This document shows, piece after piece, positions 48,146 through 56,666 of a stretch of 64,000 bases of DNA. The position numbers were made by a program, and so were the translations under genes. This DNA is from Candidatus Roseilinea sp. GTDB lineage: Bacteria > Chloroflexota > Anaerolineae > J036 > Brachytrichaceae. A model generated the notes under the pieces. It made no database searches. It was not told where the DNA came from and was given only the letters and a program-made list of their open reading frames with translations. The DNA is taken from positions 1 to 64,000 of the forward strand of contig BPHV01000001.1 in NCBI GenBank assembly GCA_026003755.1, given 5' to 3'. Each line of letters opens with the position of its first letter. The stretch's first letter is position 1.

Positions 48146-48216
48146 GGCGACGGTGGGAATCGAACCCACGCATCAGGGTTTTGCAGACCCTTGCCTTACC
48201 ACTTGGCCACGTCGCC
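48146..48216 (-). tRNA. tRNA-Cys (GCA)
   Basis: The 71-nt cloverleaf reads on the minus strand. The acceptor stem GGCGACG pairs with CGTCGCC, the D-arm contains AGTGGTAAGGC, and the anticodon stem-loop AGGGTCTGCAAAACCCT has anticodon GCA. The T-arm is GTGGG-TTCGATT-CCCAC. CCA is not encoded. It lies between the zinc-ribbon and GT2 genes. Confidence 0.95.
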
Positions 48217-48265
48217 GAGTGAGGAGAAGTATAGCACGCAGCGCCCATGCTACACTGATGCGGAG

Positions 48266-49045
48266 ATGAGCGCTGCTTCGTCGCCTCGCGTCAGTGCCGT
48301 CATACTCACATTGAACGAGGAGCGGCACATTCGCGCGTGTCTGGAGACGCTCGCCTGGGCAGATGCGCGCATCGTTTTCGATTCGTTCAGCACCGATGCC
48401 ACGGTCGCGCTTGCCGAGCAAGCCGGCGCGCAGGTGATTCAGCATCCCTTCCAGAACTACGCGCAACAGCGCAATGCCGCGCTTGGCGCCGTTGACAGCG
48501 AATGGGTGTTCTTCGTAGACGCGGATGAGCGCTGCCCGCAGGCGCTGGGCGAAGAAATTCGCGCAGTGATCGCAGCGCCGCGGTGTGATGTGTATGCCGT
48601 GCCCCGGCAGAACTATCTGTTCGGCCGGCTTACGCTGGGCGCCGGCTGGCACCCCGATCACCAGGCGCGGTTGTTTCGCGTCGGTCGCGCTTGCTTCGAC
48701 CCGCGCCGCGAGGTGCATGAGCTGGCGCAGCATGACGGCCCCATGGGCTACCTACGCACCGCGCTGATCCATTACAACTACGACACCGTCGCGCAATTCC
48801 ACATCAAACAACGCAAGTATGCCGAATACGATGCCGGCATCTTGTTCAAGCAGGGCGTTCGACCCAAGCCGCGCAACTTCGTGCTGCAGCCGCTGCGCGA
48901 GTTTCGTCGGCGGTTCTTCATTCTGCGCGGCTATCGCGATGGCTGGCACGGTCTGCGCCTGAGCGTGCTGATGGCGTATTACAACTTCGACATGTACCGT
49001 CGGCTGGCGCGCATGTGGCGGGAGCAGGATGGGCGAGGCGCTTAG
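48266..49045 (+). CDS. Glycosyltransferase family 2, WaaE/KdtX-like
   Basis: The protein is 259 residues from ATG 48266; the upstream open frame crosses the tRNA and is not coding. TACACT nine bases before the ATG suggests a leaderless start. The GT-A motifs are ILTLNEERHIRACLETLAWA, a nucleotide-contacting DSFSTDAT and the metal site FFVDADERC. GWHPDHQARLFRVG, then REVHELAQHDGP, is characteristic of LPS-core beta-glucosyltransferase-like enzymes. It probably adds a sugar to a surface glycan or lipid. It converges with, and overlaps by 4 bp, the SDR gene. Confidence 0.85.
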   Translation: MSAASSPRVSAVILTLNEERHIRACLETLAWADARIVFDSFSTDATVALAEQAGAQVIQHPFQNYAQQRNAALGAVDSEWVFFVDADERCPQALGEEIRAVIAAPRCDVYAVPRQNYLFGRLTLGAGWHPDHQARLFRVGRACFDPRREVHELAQHDGPMGYLRTALIHYNYDTVAQFHIKQRKYAEYDAGILFKQGVRPKPRNFVLQPLREFRRRFFILRGYRDGWHGLRLSVLMAYYNFDMYRRLARMWREQDGRGA

Positions 49046-49773
49046 ACCAGCGACCGCCCGCCATCCACGAAATACACCGCGCCGGTGGCGAAATCCTCTT
49101 CGATCAGGTAACGCACCGTGCGCGCGACGTCCTCCGGCGAGCCGATGCGTTTGAGGGCGGACTTTTCGATTGCCCACCGCCGTTTGGCCTCGTCGGCGTC
49201 GTCCGGCAGCAGGACGGTGCCGGGCGCGATGGCGTTCACGCGCACCTGCGGCGCCCACTCCAGCGCCAACACCTTTGTGAGCGCCACCAGCGCAGCCTTG
49301 CTGGCCGAGTGATGGGCGTAGCCCGGCCAGGCCTGGAACGCCGATAGGTCGGTGATGTTGATGATCAGGCCGCGGCCTTGCGCGATCATCTGCGGCGCGA
49401 TGGCCTGCGCCATCAGGAACGGCGCTTTGGCGTTCAGGCTCATCTCCGCGTCCCATTCTGCCTCGCTGATCTCGAGCGCCGGTTTCTTCAACCAAATGGA
49501 CGCATTGTTGATGAGGACATCTACACGCCCGAAGTGCTGTAGCACGGCCTGCGCCAACGCGCGCACCTGGTCGGCTTTTGTCATGTCGGCTTGCATGGCA
49601 AAGCTGCGCGCGCCCAGGCGCTCGATCGCTTCCGCCGTGGCGCGCCAGGGTTCGCTTTCGAGGTAGTAGCTGAACGCGATATGCGCACCGTGCGCCGCCA
49701 AGTCGAGCGCAACGGCACGCCCGACCCGCTGCGCAGCGCCGGTGATGAGGACGACTGATCCTGTGATCTCCAT
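49042..49773 (-). CDS. SDR oxidoreductase, pteridine-reductase-like
   Basis: The protein is 243 residues from ATG 49773. It has the Rossmann motif VVLITGAAQRVGRAVAL, NNASIW, the catalytic Ser region IINITDLSAF, and YAHHSASKAALVAL. In the last motif the residue four before Lys, normally the catalytic Tyr, is His, with Tyr three residues earlier. GAAxRVG and a C-terminal VDGGRSLV resemble FolM/PTR1-type reductases. Activity is uncertain because of the substitution. It diverges from greA with 51 bp between starts. Confidence 0.75.
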   Translation of the reverse strand: MEITGSVVLITGAAQRVGRAVALDLAAHGAHIAFSYYLESEPWRATAEAIERLGARSFAMQADMTKADQVRALAQAVLQHFGRVDVLINNASIWLKKPALEISEAEWDAEMSLNAKAPFLMAQAIAPQMIAQGRGLIINITDLSAFQAWPGYAHHSASKAALVALTKVLALEWAPQVRVNAIAPGTVLLPDDADEAKRRWAIEKSALKRIGSPEDVARTVRYLIEEDFATGAVYFVDGGRSLV

Positions 49774-49811
49774 GCCGTGATTGTGCACCACGTCGCGCGA
49801 TCCTGGTCGGG

Positions 49812-49817
49812 TAAAAT
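49812..49817 (+). promoter_or_regulatory. -10 box of the leaderless greA promoter
   Basis: TAAAAT, seven bases (TTCGGCC), then the greA ATG at 49825. Confidence 0.55.
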
Positions 49818-49824
49818 TTCGGCC

Positions 49825-50310
49825 ATGTCAAGCCCGCACGATTCGAATAAGATCTATCTCACCCCCGAAGGCGCACAAAAGCTGCGCGACGAGCTGGCCT
49901 ATCTGCGCGACGTGAAGCGCCCGGAGCTGGCGGAGCGCCTGCGTTTCGCCATCCAGCAGGGTGACTTGTCGGAGAATGCGGACTACACTGCGGCGAAAGA
50001 AGAACAGGGGTTTTTGGAAGGACGCATCTTGGCCCTCGAGCGCATGCTGGCCGACTGCATCATCCTCGATGAGGCGGCCAATGACCAGGAAGAAGTGCGT
50101 ATGGGCAGCCGCGTCACAGTGGTTGAGGATGGCTTTGACGACCGAGAAACCTTCCAGATCGTCGGCGTCGCGGAAGCCGATCCGATGAACGGCAAGATTT
50201 CGAATGCCTCGCCCTTGGGTCAGGCGTTGATCGGCAAGCGCGTGGGGGCAAAGGTGCGTGTGGTGACGCCCGCCGGCGTGACCGTCTTCAAGATCCTAGC
50301 CATCGAATGA
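49825..50310 (+). CDS. greA: Transcription elongation factor GreA
   Basis: The protein is 161 residues from ATG 49825. The N-terminal coiled coil (LTPEGAQKLRDELAYLRDVKRPELAERL) has the acidic tip QGDLSENADYTAAKEEQGFLEGRI, and the C-terminal FKBP-like domain ends SPLGQALIGKRVGAKVRV. GreA rescues backtracked RNA polymerase by stimulating transcript cleavage. The length and motifs are normal. The 3' end overlaps the convergent chrA by 23 bp. A -10 box sits directly before the start with no leader. Confidence 0.95.
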   Translation: MSSPHDSNKIYLTPEGAQKLRDELAYLRDVKRPELAERLRFAIQQGDLSENADYTAAKEEQGFLEGRILALERMLADCIILDEAANDQEEVRMGSRVTVVEDGFDDRETFQIVGVAEADPMNGKISNASPLGQALIGKRVGAKVRVVTPAGVTVFKILAIE

Positions 50311-51463
50311 CCCCGACGACCAGGCCGGCGCCCACCAACCAGGCGGCGTCCAGCTTGAAGCGTCGCAGCGCGACGAGCGAGGCCAACCCGATGCCGGCCG
50401 TCACCCAATCCACCAACGCGCTGCGCGAAAGCTGTGCCGCAGCCACGGTAATAGTCGCCACGACCGCGATGTTCACCCCGCACAAGAAGCGCTGAACACT
50501 GCGGTGCGTGCGCAGATGGCCTAAAAACCTTCGCTCCAAGACCACAAAGACGAACGCCGGCGTAAAAATGCCGATCGTCGCCAGCACCGCACCGGGGAGG
50601 CCTGCTACCAGATACCCTACGAACGTCGCAGTCGTGAACACCGGGCCGGGCGTGCTCTGGCCCAGGGCAATGCCGTCCAGCAACTGCTCCTGAGTGATCC
50701 AGCCCAGGTTGCGCACCCCCTCTTGTTGCAGGATGCCGACCAGCGCGAACCCGCCACCGTAGATCAGTGCGCCGATCTTGAGGAAGTGCCAGAACACCTG
50801 GGCGAGCAGTCCTGGATCGGTTGAAGTCGTGAGCAGCGTGAACTGCGCCGCCGATTCAGCAGGCAGTGCAGCACCCAGTGGCGCGAGGGATCGCCACGCG
50901 CTGCTGATGATGAGCAGCGCCAGACCGGCCAGGACAAAGAGGAGCAGCACGTCCAACGGGCCGGAGAGCACCGCAGCGATCGAGAGGAAGAGGAGCAACC
51001 ATTCGCGCCAGCCCGTCAGCATCGGTCGTCCGAGCTGCACCGTTCCGCTGATGATCAGCGCCAAAGCCACAGGCTTGATGCCATAGAGCATCTCTTCAAT
51101 GGCGTCGAGCGTGCCCAGGTTGACGTAGATGACCGAGAGGGCGAGCACGATGAAAAACGCCGGTAGGATAAAGCACATGCCGGCGATGATCGCGCCGGCT
51201 ACGCCGCCCAGCCGGTGGCCGAGGTAGATCGCCATTTCCGTTGAGGTGGGGCCGGGCAGTAGGTTGGCAACGGACAGGTCGTTGTTGAACTGCTCGGCGC
51301 TCACCCACCTGCGCCGGTCCACCAGATCCGCGCGCATCAGGGCGATGTGCGCCGGCGGCCCACCGAAGCCGATGAAGCCCAACCGGGTGAAATAGGCAGC
51401 GATTTGCAACAGCGCTGGGCGTCGCAGTGTCGCGTGCCGTGCTTCAGTGTCAACGGATTGCAT
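50288..51463 (-). CDS. chrA: Chromate transporter, fused two-domain ChrA
   Basis: The protein is 391 residues from ATG 51463, inside the end of the FAD oxidase gene. Two homologous halves each carry the CHR signature: FIGFGGPPAHIALMRADLV with LSVANLLPGPTSTEMAIYLG in the first, and KIGALIYGGGFALVGIL with ALGQSTPGPVFTTATFVGYL in the second. About ten helices are predicted. The family exports chromate, and sulfate-linked roles are suspected. It is read in the same direction as the FAD oxidase with a 14-bp overlap. Confidence 0.9.
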   Translation of the reverse strand: MQSVDTEARHATLRRPALLQIAAYFTRLGFIGFGGPPAHIALMRADLVDRRRWVSAEQFNNDLSVANLLPGPTSTEMAIYLGHRLGGVAGAIIAGMCFILPAFFIVLALSVIYVNLGTLDAIEEMLYGIKPVALALIISGTVQLGRPMLTGWREWLLLFLSIAAVLSGPLDVLLLFVLAGLALLIISSAWRSLAPLGAALPAESAAQFTLLTTSTDPGLLAQVFWHFLKIGALIYGGGFALVGILQQEGVRNLGWITQEQLLDGIALGQSTPGPVFTTATFVGYLVAGLPGAVLATIGIFTPAFVFVVLERRFLGHLRTHRSVQRFLCGVNIAVVATITVAAAQLSRSALVDWVTAGIGLASLVALRRFKLDAAWLVGAGLVVGVIRWLGS

Positions 51464-52739
51464 CGAGCAACCGGTAATACAGGCCGGCCAGCGGCAGGAA
51501 CCATGGGTTGCCGCGATATAGGTTGGCCGGAGCCGTGGGGAAGGGCAGGGTGAAGAGGGGGTTCTCGATGCGCCGGCCGGCGATGCGCTGCGCCACACAT
51601 GCGCCCAGATAGGAGAGCAACGCCACGCCGTGGCCACCACACCCGAGCGCATAGTGAATGCCCTCCGCAGTAATGCCGGCGTGCGGCAGCAGGTCGAACG
51701 TGAAGCCCAATGTGCCGCCCCAGGCATACTCAACCGCGATGTCCTTCAACTGCGGATATACCTCCAGCATGCCGCGCCTGAGGATGGCTGCGCTCTCGCG
51801 CACGGTGTGCGCATTGGCGGGCATGAAGCTGGCGCGTCCGCCGAAGATTAGGCGGTCGTCCGCCGAGAGGCGGAAGTAGTAGAGAAAGTTCTTCGAGTCG
51901 AACATCATGCGCCGATGTCGGCTGACCCGCTGCGCCAGCTCCGGCGGCAGCCGCTCGGTGGCGATGATGTAGGAGCCGATTGGGATGATCCGGCGCTGCA
52001 ACCAGGGGACGAGGCGTTCCGTGTAACCGTTCGTCGCGATCATCACTTGATCGGCATGTAGCTTGCCGCGCACGGTCATCACCTCGAATCCCGATCTGTT
52101 GGCCGCGCTGCGCTCGATGCGCGTCACGCGCGCCTCCTCGAAAAGCCACGCGCCGGCGCGCTCGGCGGCGCGTGCCAGGCCGGCCGCATATTGCGCCGGG
52201 TTCACTCCGGCGCTCGCCTCGTCCACCAACCCGCCGTGGTACAGGTCGGTTTCGATCTCATCGCCCAGGTGGGCCTTATCCACCAGGCGCACCGGGTGCC
52301 GGAAGTGCTCCTGCAACAGCTCCGCCTCGCGGATGAAGCCGGCGAAGTGGCCGGGTTTGTAAGCCAGCTCGATGTGGCCGCAGCGTCGGAAGTCGCAGGC
52401 GATGCCTTCCTCGCGGACGACTCGCTCGACGTGGTTGATCGCGTCGAGCGACGCGCAGAACAGCGCGCGCGCCGTCTCCATCCCGAAGCGCTTGACCAGC
52501 GCGCCGGCGCTGGATTTGAGGCCGGTGAGCACCATGCCGCCGTTGCGAGAGCTGGCGCCCCAGCTCAGCGCGTTCGCTTCGAGCACAGCCACACGCGCGC
52601 CGCTGCGCGCCAGCTCACGCGCGGCGGATAACCCCGTGTAGCCGCCGCCGACGATGGCAACGTCCACGCGTGCGGGGAAGTCATGTGGCGTGGGCGAGAA
52701 AGGCGCGACGGTGTCGGACCAATACGGTCGCTCTTTCAT
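51450..52739 (-). CDS. FAD-dependent amine/amino-acid oxidase (DAO family)
   Basis: The protein is 429 residues. An N-terminal PYWSD motif, typical of gamma-glutamylputrescine oxidase (PuuB)-like enzymes, precedes the FAD motif VDVAIVGGGYTGLSAARELA, then SWGASSRNGGM, AYKPGHF and the C-terminal GCGGHGVALLSYLGA. The substrate is not determined; relatives oxidise secondary amines or amino acids to imines with H2O2 release. The ATG at 52739 follows GATAAT by 7 nt, so it is leaderless. It is followed by chrA with overlap. Upstream, 33 bp away, is the ccmB stop. Confidence 0.85.
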   Translation of the reverse strand: MKERPYWSDTVAPFSPTPHDFPARVDVAIVGGGYTGLSAARELARSGARVAVLEANALSWGASSRNGGMVLTGLKSSAGALVKRFGMETARALFCASLDAINHVERVVREEGIACDFRRCGHIELAYKPGHFAGFIREAELLQEHFRHPVRLVDKAHLGDEIETDLYHGGLVDEASAGVNPAQYAAGLARAAERAGAWLFEEARVTRIERSAANRSGFEVMTVRGKLHADQVMIATNGYTERLVPWLQRRIIPIGSYIIATERLPPELAQRVSRHRRMMFDSKNFLYYFRLSADDRLIFGGRASFMPANAHTVRESAAILRRGMLEVYPQLKDIAVEYAWGGTLGFTFDLLPHAGITAEGIHYALGCGGHGVALLSYLGACVAQRIAGRRIENPLFTLPFPTAPANLYRGNPWFLPLAGLYYRLLDAIR

Positions 52740-52746
52740 GCCCGGC

Positions 52747-52752
52747 ATTATC
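52747..52752 (-). promoter_or_regulatory. -10 box of the leaderless FAD oxidase promoter
   Basis: GATAAT on the minus strand, then seven bases (GCCGGGC), then the ATG at 52739. It lies in the ccmB-oxidase gap, so the oxidase may be transcribed separately from ccmAB. Confidence 0.55.
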
Positions 52753-52771
52753 GCGTAAGCTAAGGCAGCCC

Positions 52772-53446
52772 TCATCCTTCCACCAGATACTCGAACAGCA
52801 ACGTGCCCGCCGTCCAGAAGATGACGATGAAGGCCAGCTCGACGCCGATCCAGGCTGCGAATTCACCCAGCGGCAGCCGGTCGAGGAAGCCCGATGTGGC
52901 GATGACGGCGGCGACGAGCAGCGGCAGCGCGAGTGGGAAGAGCAAGATCGGCAAGAACACCTCGCGGGCGCGGGTGCTGGCCGCCATGGTGGCGATCAGC
53001 GTGCCGGCGCCGGCGTAGCCGATCACGCCGAGCAGCACGACCAGCCACACGCCCGGTTGCATCAGCGCTTCGTCGAACAGGATGGCCATGATCGGCGTGA
53101 CCAGCAGCGCAACGGCCAGCGTGAAGATGACGTTGGCGATGGCCTTGCCGGCGAAGATGATGCTGCGGTCGCATGGCGCCAGCAATAGCCCATCTATGCA
53201 CTGGTTGATCTGCTCGGACGACATCGAGCGCGACAGCCCCAACGTGCCGGCGAACACCAGCGTCACCCAGAGCACGCCGGGGGTGAGCGGGCGAAATGTG
53301 TCCACGCGCAGCCGCAGGGCAAAGTTGAACATCACGATGGCCATCACGGCGAACGCCACCATCGCCGTGGTGGATTCGCGCGTGCGCAGCTCCAGCAGCA
53401 TGTCTTTGCGAATGATGGCGGCAATTTGGCGGAGAGCAGTCGGCAT
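52772..53446 (-). CDS. ccmB: Heme exporter permease CcmB
   Basis: The protein is 224 residues from ATG 53446. It has six helices and the CcmB pattern, with AIIRKDMLLELRTRESTTAM at the N-terminus and SRSMSSEQINQCIDGLLLAP in the middle. It forms the membrane part of the ABC transporter needed for cytochrome c maturation. It lies 14 bp downstream of ccmA. No ccmC or later ccm genes are in the window downstream; a ccdA fragment at 22966 is unrelated in position. Confidence 0.85.
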   Translation of the reverse strand: MPTALRQIAAIIRKDMLLELRTRESTTAMVAFAVMAIVMFNFALRLRVDTFRPLTPGVLWVTLVFAGTLGLSRSMSSEQINQCIDGLLLAPCDRSIIFAGKAIANVIFTLAVALLVTPIMAILFDEALMQPGVWLVVLLGVIGYAGAGTLIATMAASTRAREVFLPILLFPLALPLLVAAVIATSGFLDRLPLGEFAAWIGVELAFIVIFWTAGTLLFEYLVEG

Positions 53447-53460
53447 GGCGCAGGCGGCCT

Positions 53461-54219
53461 TCAAGCGTGGCTCATGAGCGCGGTGAGTGAATGGGCAGTG
53501 ATGTCGTCGCGCACTTCGCGCGCAATGCGTCCGCCCTGCAGGATTAGGGCGCGCGTGACGCCGTCCAAGCCGCGACTCAACTCGTGGGTGGTCATAACCA
53601 CGGCACGGTCGCCCAGCGCGGCCTCGCGCAGCAGCGCGGATAGATTGGCGGCCGACGCCTGGTCGAGGCCGGTGAATGGCTCATCCAGCAAGAGCAGCGG
53701 TGGATCGTGCAAGATGGCGCGGGCGATGGCGAGCCGCTGGAGCATGCCGCGCGAAAAGGTGCGCGCCGGATCGTCGCGACGCTGCCAAAGGTTGACGCGC
53801 CGCAGCGCTTCCTCGATTCGGGAAGAAAGATTGCGGATTGGGGGATTGGAGATCGCAGATTGCGCCGACGAATCTCTCATCTCCAATCCCCAGTTCGCTG
53901 CGCCATACATGCGCCCATAGAACTCCAGGTTCTCGCGCGCGGTGAGGTCGGGGTAGATCAGCGATTGGTGCGACACCAGTCCGATGCGGGCGCGCGCGCG
54001 GTCGGGATGCGCCAGCGCGTCTATCCCGCCGATGGTGAGCGCGCCGCTGTTGGGTCGGGTGAGCGTGGCGAGGATGCGCAGCAGCGTCGTTTTGCCGGCG
54101 CCGTTGGCGCCCAGGATAGCGACGAACTCGCCGCGCGAGACGTCGAGCGAGACGCCGCGCAGCACAGGGCGTAGGCCATACCGTTTGCCGATGTTCGCGG
54201 CGTAGAGCAGCGCAGTCAT
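53461..54219 (-). CDS. ccmA: Heme exporter ATPase CcmA-like, with in-frame insertion
   Basis: This is a 252-residue ABC ATPase: Walker A GANGAGKTT, Q-loop LVSHQSLIYPDLTAREN, signature FSRGMLQRLAIARA, Walker B LLLLDEPFTGLD and switch MTTHELSRG. It pairs with the adjacent ccmB. Residues ~110-133 (GLEMRDSSAQSAISNPPIRN) are extra relative to the usual short linker and are encoded by a 13-bp inverted-repeat element (53841-53891), inserted without changing the frame. Activity is probably kept because the insertion lies between the Q-loop and the signature helix. Confidence 0.85.
   Translation of the reverse strand: MTALLYAANIGKRYGLRPVLRGVSLDVSRGEFVAILGANGAGKTTLLRILATLTRPNSGALTIGGIDALAHPDRARARIGLVSHQSLIYPDLTARENLEFYGRMYGAANWGLEMRDSSAQSAISNPPIRNLSSRIEEALRRVNLWQRRDDPARTFSRGMLQRLAIARAILHDPPLLLLDEPFTGLDQASAANLSALLREAALGDRAVVMTTHELSRGLDGVTRALILQGGRIAREVRDDITAHSLTALMSHA
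53841..53891. repeat. Inverted-repeat element inside ccmA
   Basis: The perfect 13-bp arms GGGGATTGGAGAT and ATCTCCAATCCCC enclose 25 bp. The sequence is unlike the surrounding ccmA codons and lies wholly within the extra ~24 residues of the protein. Confidence 0.75.
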
Positions 54220-54357
54220 GGGAACGACGTCGTCGGCGTCGCCGGATTGGCGCGCGCTGACAGGCGGTAAGTGTAACCGACTCGGCTTGACGGGGGCGCT
54301 TGTGCAACCTTGCAGGCTGATTGACTTTTAGCATCGCTTATGCGATATGTTCGCGCT

Positions 54358-55075
54358 ATGAATCTACGCGACAAAATCGTTGTCATTGTTGGCGGCGCGA
54401 CGGGCATCGGCAAAGCGACGGTCGAGATTTGCGCGAGGGCCGGCGCAGCCGTGATCGTCGCCGACCTCAACGAAGTGGAGGGGCATGCCACGGCATCTGC
54501 CGTCGGTGGCGCTTTCTTTCCCATCAATGTAGCTGATGAATCTTCGGTCGCTGCCGCCTTCACCGACATCGCCGCGCAGTATGGACGCCTGGACGCGCTG
54601 ATCCAGACCGCCGGCATCTTGCGCGGCGCATTCGTGCCGCTCGAAGAGTTCGACCTCGCCACTTTCGAGTCGGTTGTGGATGTGAACCTGATCGGCAGCT
54701 TTTTGTGCGCCAAACACGCCGTCCCGCTGCTCAAGAAGGCGGGCAGGGGGCGTGATTGTGCTGGTGTCGTCTGGCGCGGCGATCGGTGGCAGCTCTTCGT
54801 ACGCCTACGGCGCCAGCAAAGGGGGCGTGAACGCGCTGGGCATCACGCTGGCCAACAAGTTAGCCGCTGACAACATCCGCGTCAACGTCGTGATGCCGGG
54901 CAACATTGACACGGCGATGAAGCGGTCGGTGATCGCCGCCGAGCGAGAGCGACTGGGTGGGGGTGGGGAGCAGCAACAGCTCAACCTGGGCGAACCGGCC
55001 GGCGTCGGGCGCATCCTGGCTTGGTTGGTCAGCGACGACGCGGACTACGTGCGCGGCATGATCCAGACGCGCTAG
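54358..55075 (+). CDS. SDR-family dehydrogenase with a single frame break
   Basis: The protein is about 238 residues if the GGGGG at 54746-54750 is read as GGGG. The first part has VVIVGGATGIGKATVEICAR and VDVNLIGSFLCAKHA. The second has VIVLVSSGAAIGG, the catalytic YGASKGGVNAL and VNVVMPGNIDTAMKRS. It resembles 3-oxoacyl-ACP or sugar dehydrogenases. The ATG follows TATGTT by 6 nt (leaderless-like). It precedes, by 8 bp, a sugar-isomerase-like gene, which suggests a catabolic pair. As written the sequence is truncated at ~54870. Confidence 0.75.
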
Positions 55076-55083
55076 GAGGTCGC

Positions 55084-55974
55084 ATGAAACTCGGCGTTGC
55101 CGGCCAACTGGCTCGCCCTGATGAACCCAATGCGGTGCTCCTACCACCGGACTGGCGGACGATTGACGCAGCGGCGACGCGGCGCGTGCGCCAAGCCGGA
55201 TTTCGCGGCGCGCAATTATTCATTCAGCGCCCGCTGGAAGCCGACCCGCAGGAGGTGCGGCGGGTAAAGCGCGCCTTCGATGCAGCCGGCCTCGAAGTGG
55301 CGCAGGTGAACGGTTGGTACGAGCCGCTGTGCAGCTACGACGATGCTGCGCGCGCGCAGGGCGTGCGCGGCATGCAGGCGCTGGTGCGCATCGGGCGGAT
55401 GGTGGATGCGCCCAGCGTCTATGTCCGCCCGGGGGGACACAACCCAAACGGTCACTGGTATGCCCATCCGGAAAATCACTCCGCGCGCACGTTCGACAAA
55501 ATCGTGGACAGCCTACGCCAGATATGCGCTGTGGCACAAGCCGAGGGGGTGCCGGTGGCCGTTGAAGGACACGTGCTCTCGGCGCTCGACACGCCCCGGC
55601 GCGTGCGCGACTTGTTCGACGCAGTGGGTTCGCCGATGCTGAAGTTCAACTACGATCCGGTCAACTTCGTCGGCACGGTGAGGCAGGTGCACGACACGGC
55701 AAGCGTGCTGAACGAGCTCTATGATCTGCTGGGGCGCGACATGGTGGCGGCGCATGCTAAGGATTGCCGCCTGACCGACCAGCTCGTCGTGCACATCGAA
55801 GAAGTCGTGCCCGGCGCCGGCGTGCTGGACTACGCGCTGTTCATGCGCCGCTTTCAAGCAGCCTGCCCGGAGGGCTATTTCATCATTGAGCATCTGCCCA
55901 ATGCGCTTGTGCCACAGGCGCGCGACTTTGTTCAGGCGATGGCCCGTCGCTATGGCATCCCCCTGGCGTGCTAA
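55084..55974 (+). CDS. Sugar phosphate isomerase/epimerase-like TIM-barrel protein
   Basis: The protein is 296 residues from ATG 55084 (AGGAGG six bases upstream). It has the xylose-isomerase-like AP_endonuc_2 fold with metal-binding residues in VAVEGHVLSAL (Glu), KFNYDPVNF (Asp), AAHAKDC (His) and FIIEHLPN (Glu). Such enzymes isomerise or epimerise keto- or aldo-sugars or inositol intermediates. The exact substrate is not readable. It is probably co-transcribed with the SDR gene just upstream. Confidence 0.8.
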   Translation: MKLGVAGQLARPDEPNAVLLPPDWRTIDAAATRRVRQAGFRGAQLFIQRPLEADPQEVRRVKRAFDAAGLEVAQVNGWYEPLCSYDDAARAQGVRGMQALVRIGRMVDAPSVYVRPGGHNPNGHWYAHPENHSARTFDKIVDSLRQICAVAQAEGVPVAVEGHVLSALDTPRRVRDLFDAVGSPMLKFNYDPVNFVGTVRQVHDTASVLNELYDLLGRDMVAAHAKDCRLTDQLVVHIEEVVPGAGVLDYALFMRRFQAACPEGYFIIEHLPNALVPQARDFVQAMARRYGIPLAC

Positions 55975-56058
55975 GCATGGCTGATTCGCAATGTCCAGTT
56001 ACCTGAAATTTAGTTGCGGTCGCCTGATAACTGCAACAACTGCATTCGAGGGTGTGCA

Positions 56059-56571
56059 ATGACAAGGGAAACTTCACGCAGACGGTTCCTCACGCTTATG
56101 GGAATGAGCCTCGTGGTCGGTTGGTCGCTGGCTGCATGCAGCGGTGATTCGGGGCAGTCGGCCCAGCCTACCGCGCCGCCGCCCGGTTCGGGAGGCGAAG
56201 TCTCGATTACGCTGGCATCGAAAGGCAGCACGCCGTTCTACGATCGGGACCGCCTAGAGGTCAAGGCCGGCGCGCGCGTCACGCTTACGTTCAAGAACGC
56301 CGCCGATCCTGGCTCGAGTCGGATGTTCAACTGGGTGCTGGTGAAGCCAAACGCCAAGCTCCGCGTGGTGAGCGATGGCCAGTCGGAGGGTTCGCCCGAG
56401 ACGAGCTACGTCAAGCCGAACGATCCGAATGTTATCGCGCATACGCGCTTGGTGGCCGCCGGCGAGAGCGACACGATCACGTTCGACGCGCCGCCGCCGG
56501 GCGAGTATCCCTTTATCTGCACCTTTCCAGGCTACTACAACACGATGAATGGCGTGCTGGTGGTGCGGTAG
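56059..56571 (+). CDS. Cupredoxin-like lipoprotein lacking both copper His ligands
   Basis: The protein is 170 residues. A twin-Arg/lipobox leader (RRRFLTLMGMSL, then LAAC) predicts export and lipid anchoring. The rest has the auracyanin/azurin fold with MFNWVLVK and GEYPFICTFPGYYNTMNG. In copper-binding relatives these read HNWVLV and CTFPGHYxxGM, so the two His ligands are replaced by Phe and Tyr while Cys and Met remain. It may bind no copper or another metal, or serve as a structural or ligand-binding protein. A convergent oligopeptide transporter operon follows. Confidence 0.75.
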   Translation: MTRETSRRRFLTLMGMSLVVGWSLAACSGDSGQSAQPTAPPPGSGGEVSITLASKGSTPFYDRDRLEVKAGARVTLTFKNAADPGSSRMFNWVLVKPNAKLRVVSDGQSEGSPETSYVKPNDPNVIAHTRLVAAGESDTITFDAPPPGEYPFICTFPGYYNTMNGVLVVR

Positions 56572-56666
56572 GCAACGGCCTGAAGTATCCCAAGCCGGCG
56601 CGCGGATGGATGAGGGCAGGGCAGCGCCCGTGCCCATCTGCTTGCGGAGTCTGCGTCGCGCCCGCG

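Noticed and set aside
48035-48265. Longer N-terminus for the GT2 gene at 48266
   Set aside because: The extension runs across the tRNA-Cys gene, and its translation has no homologous content.
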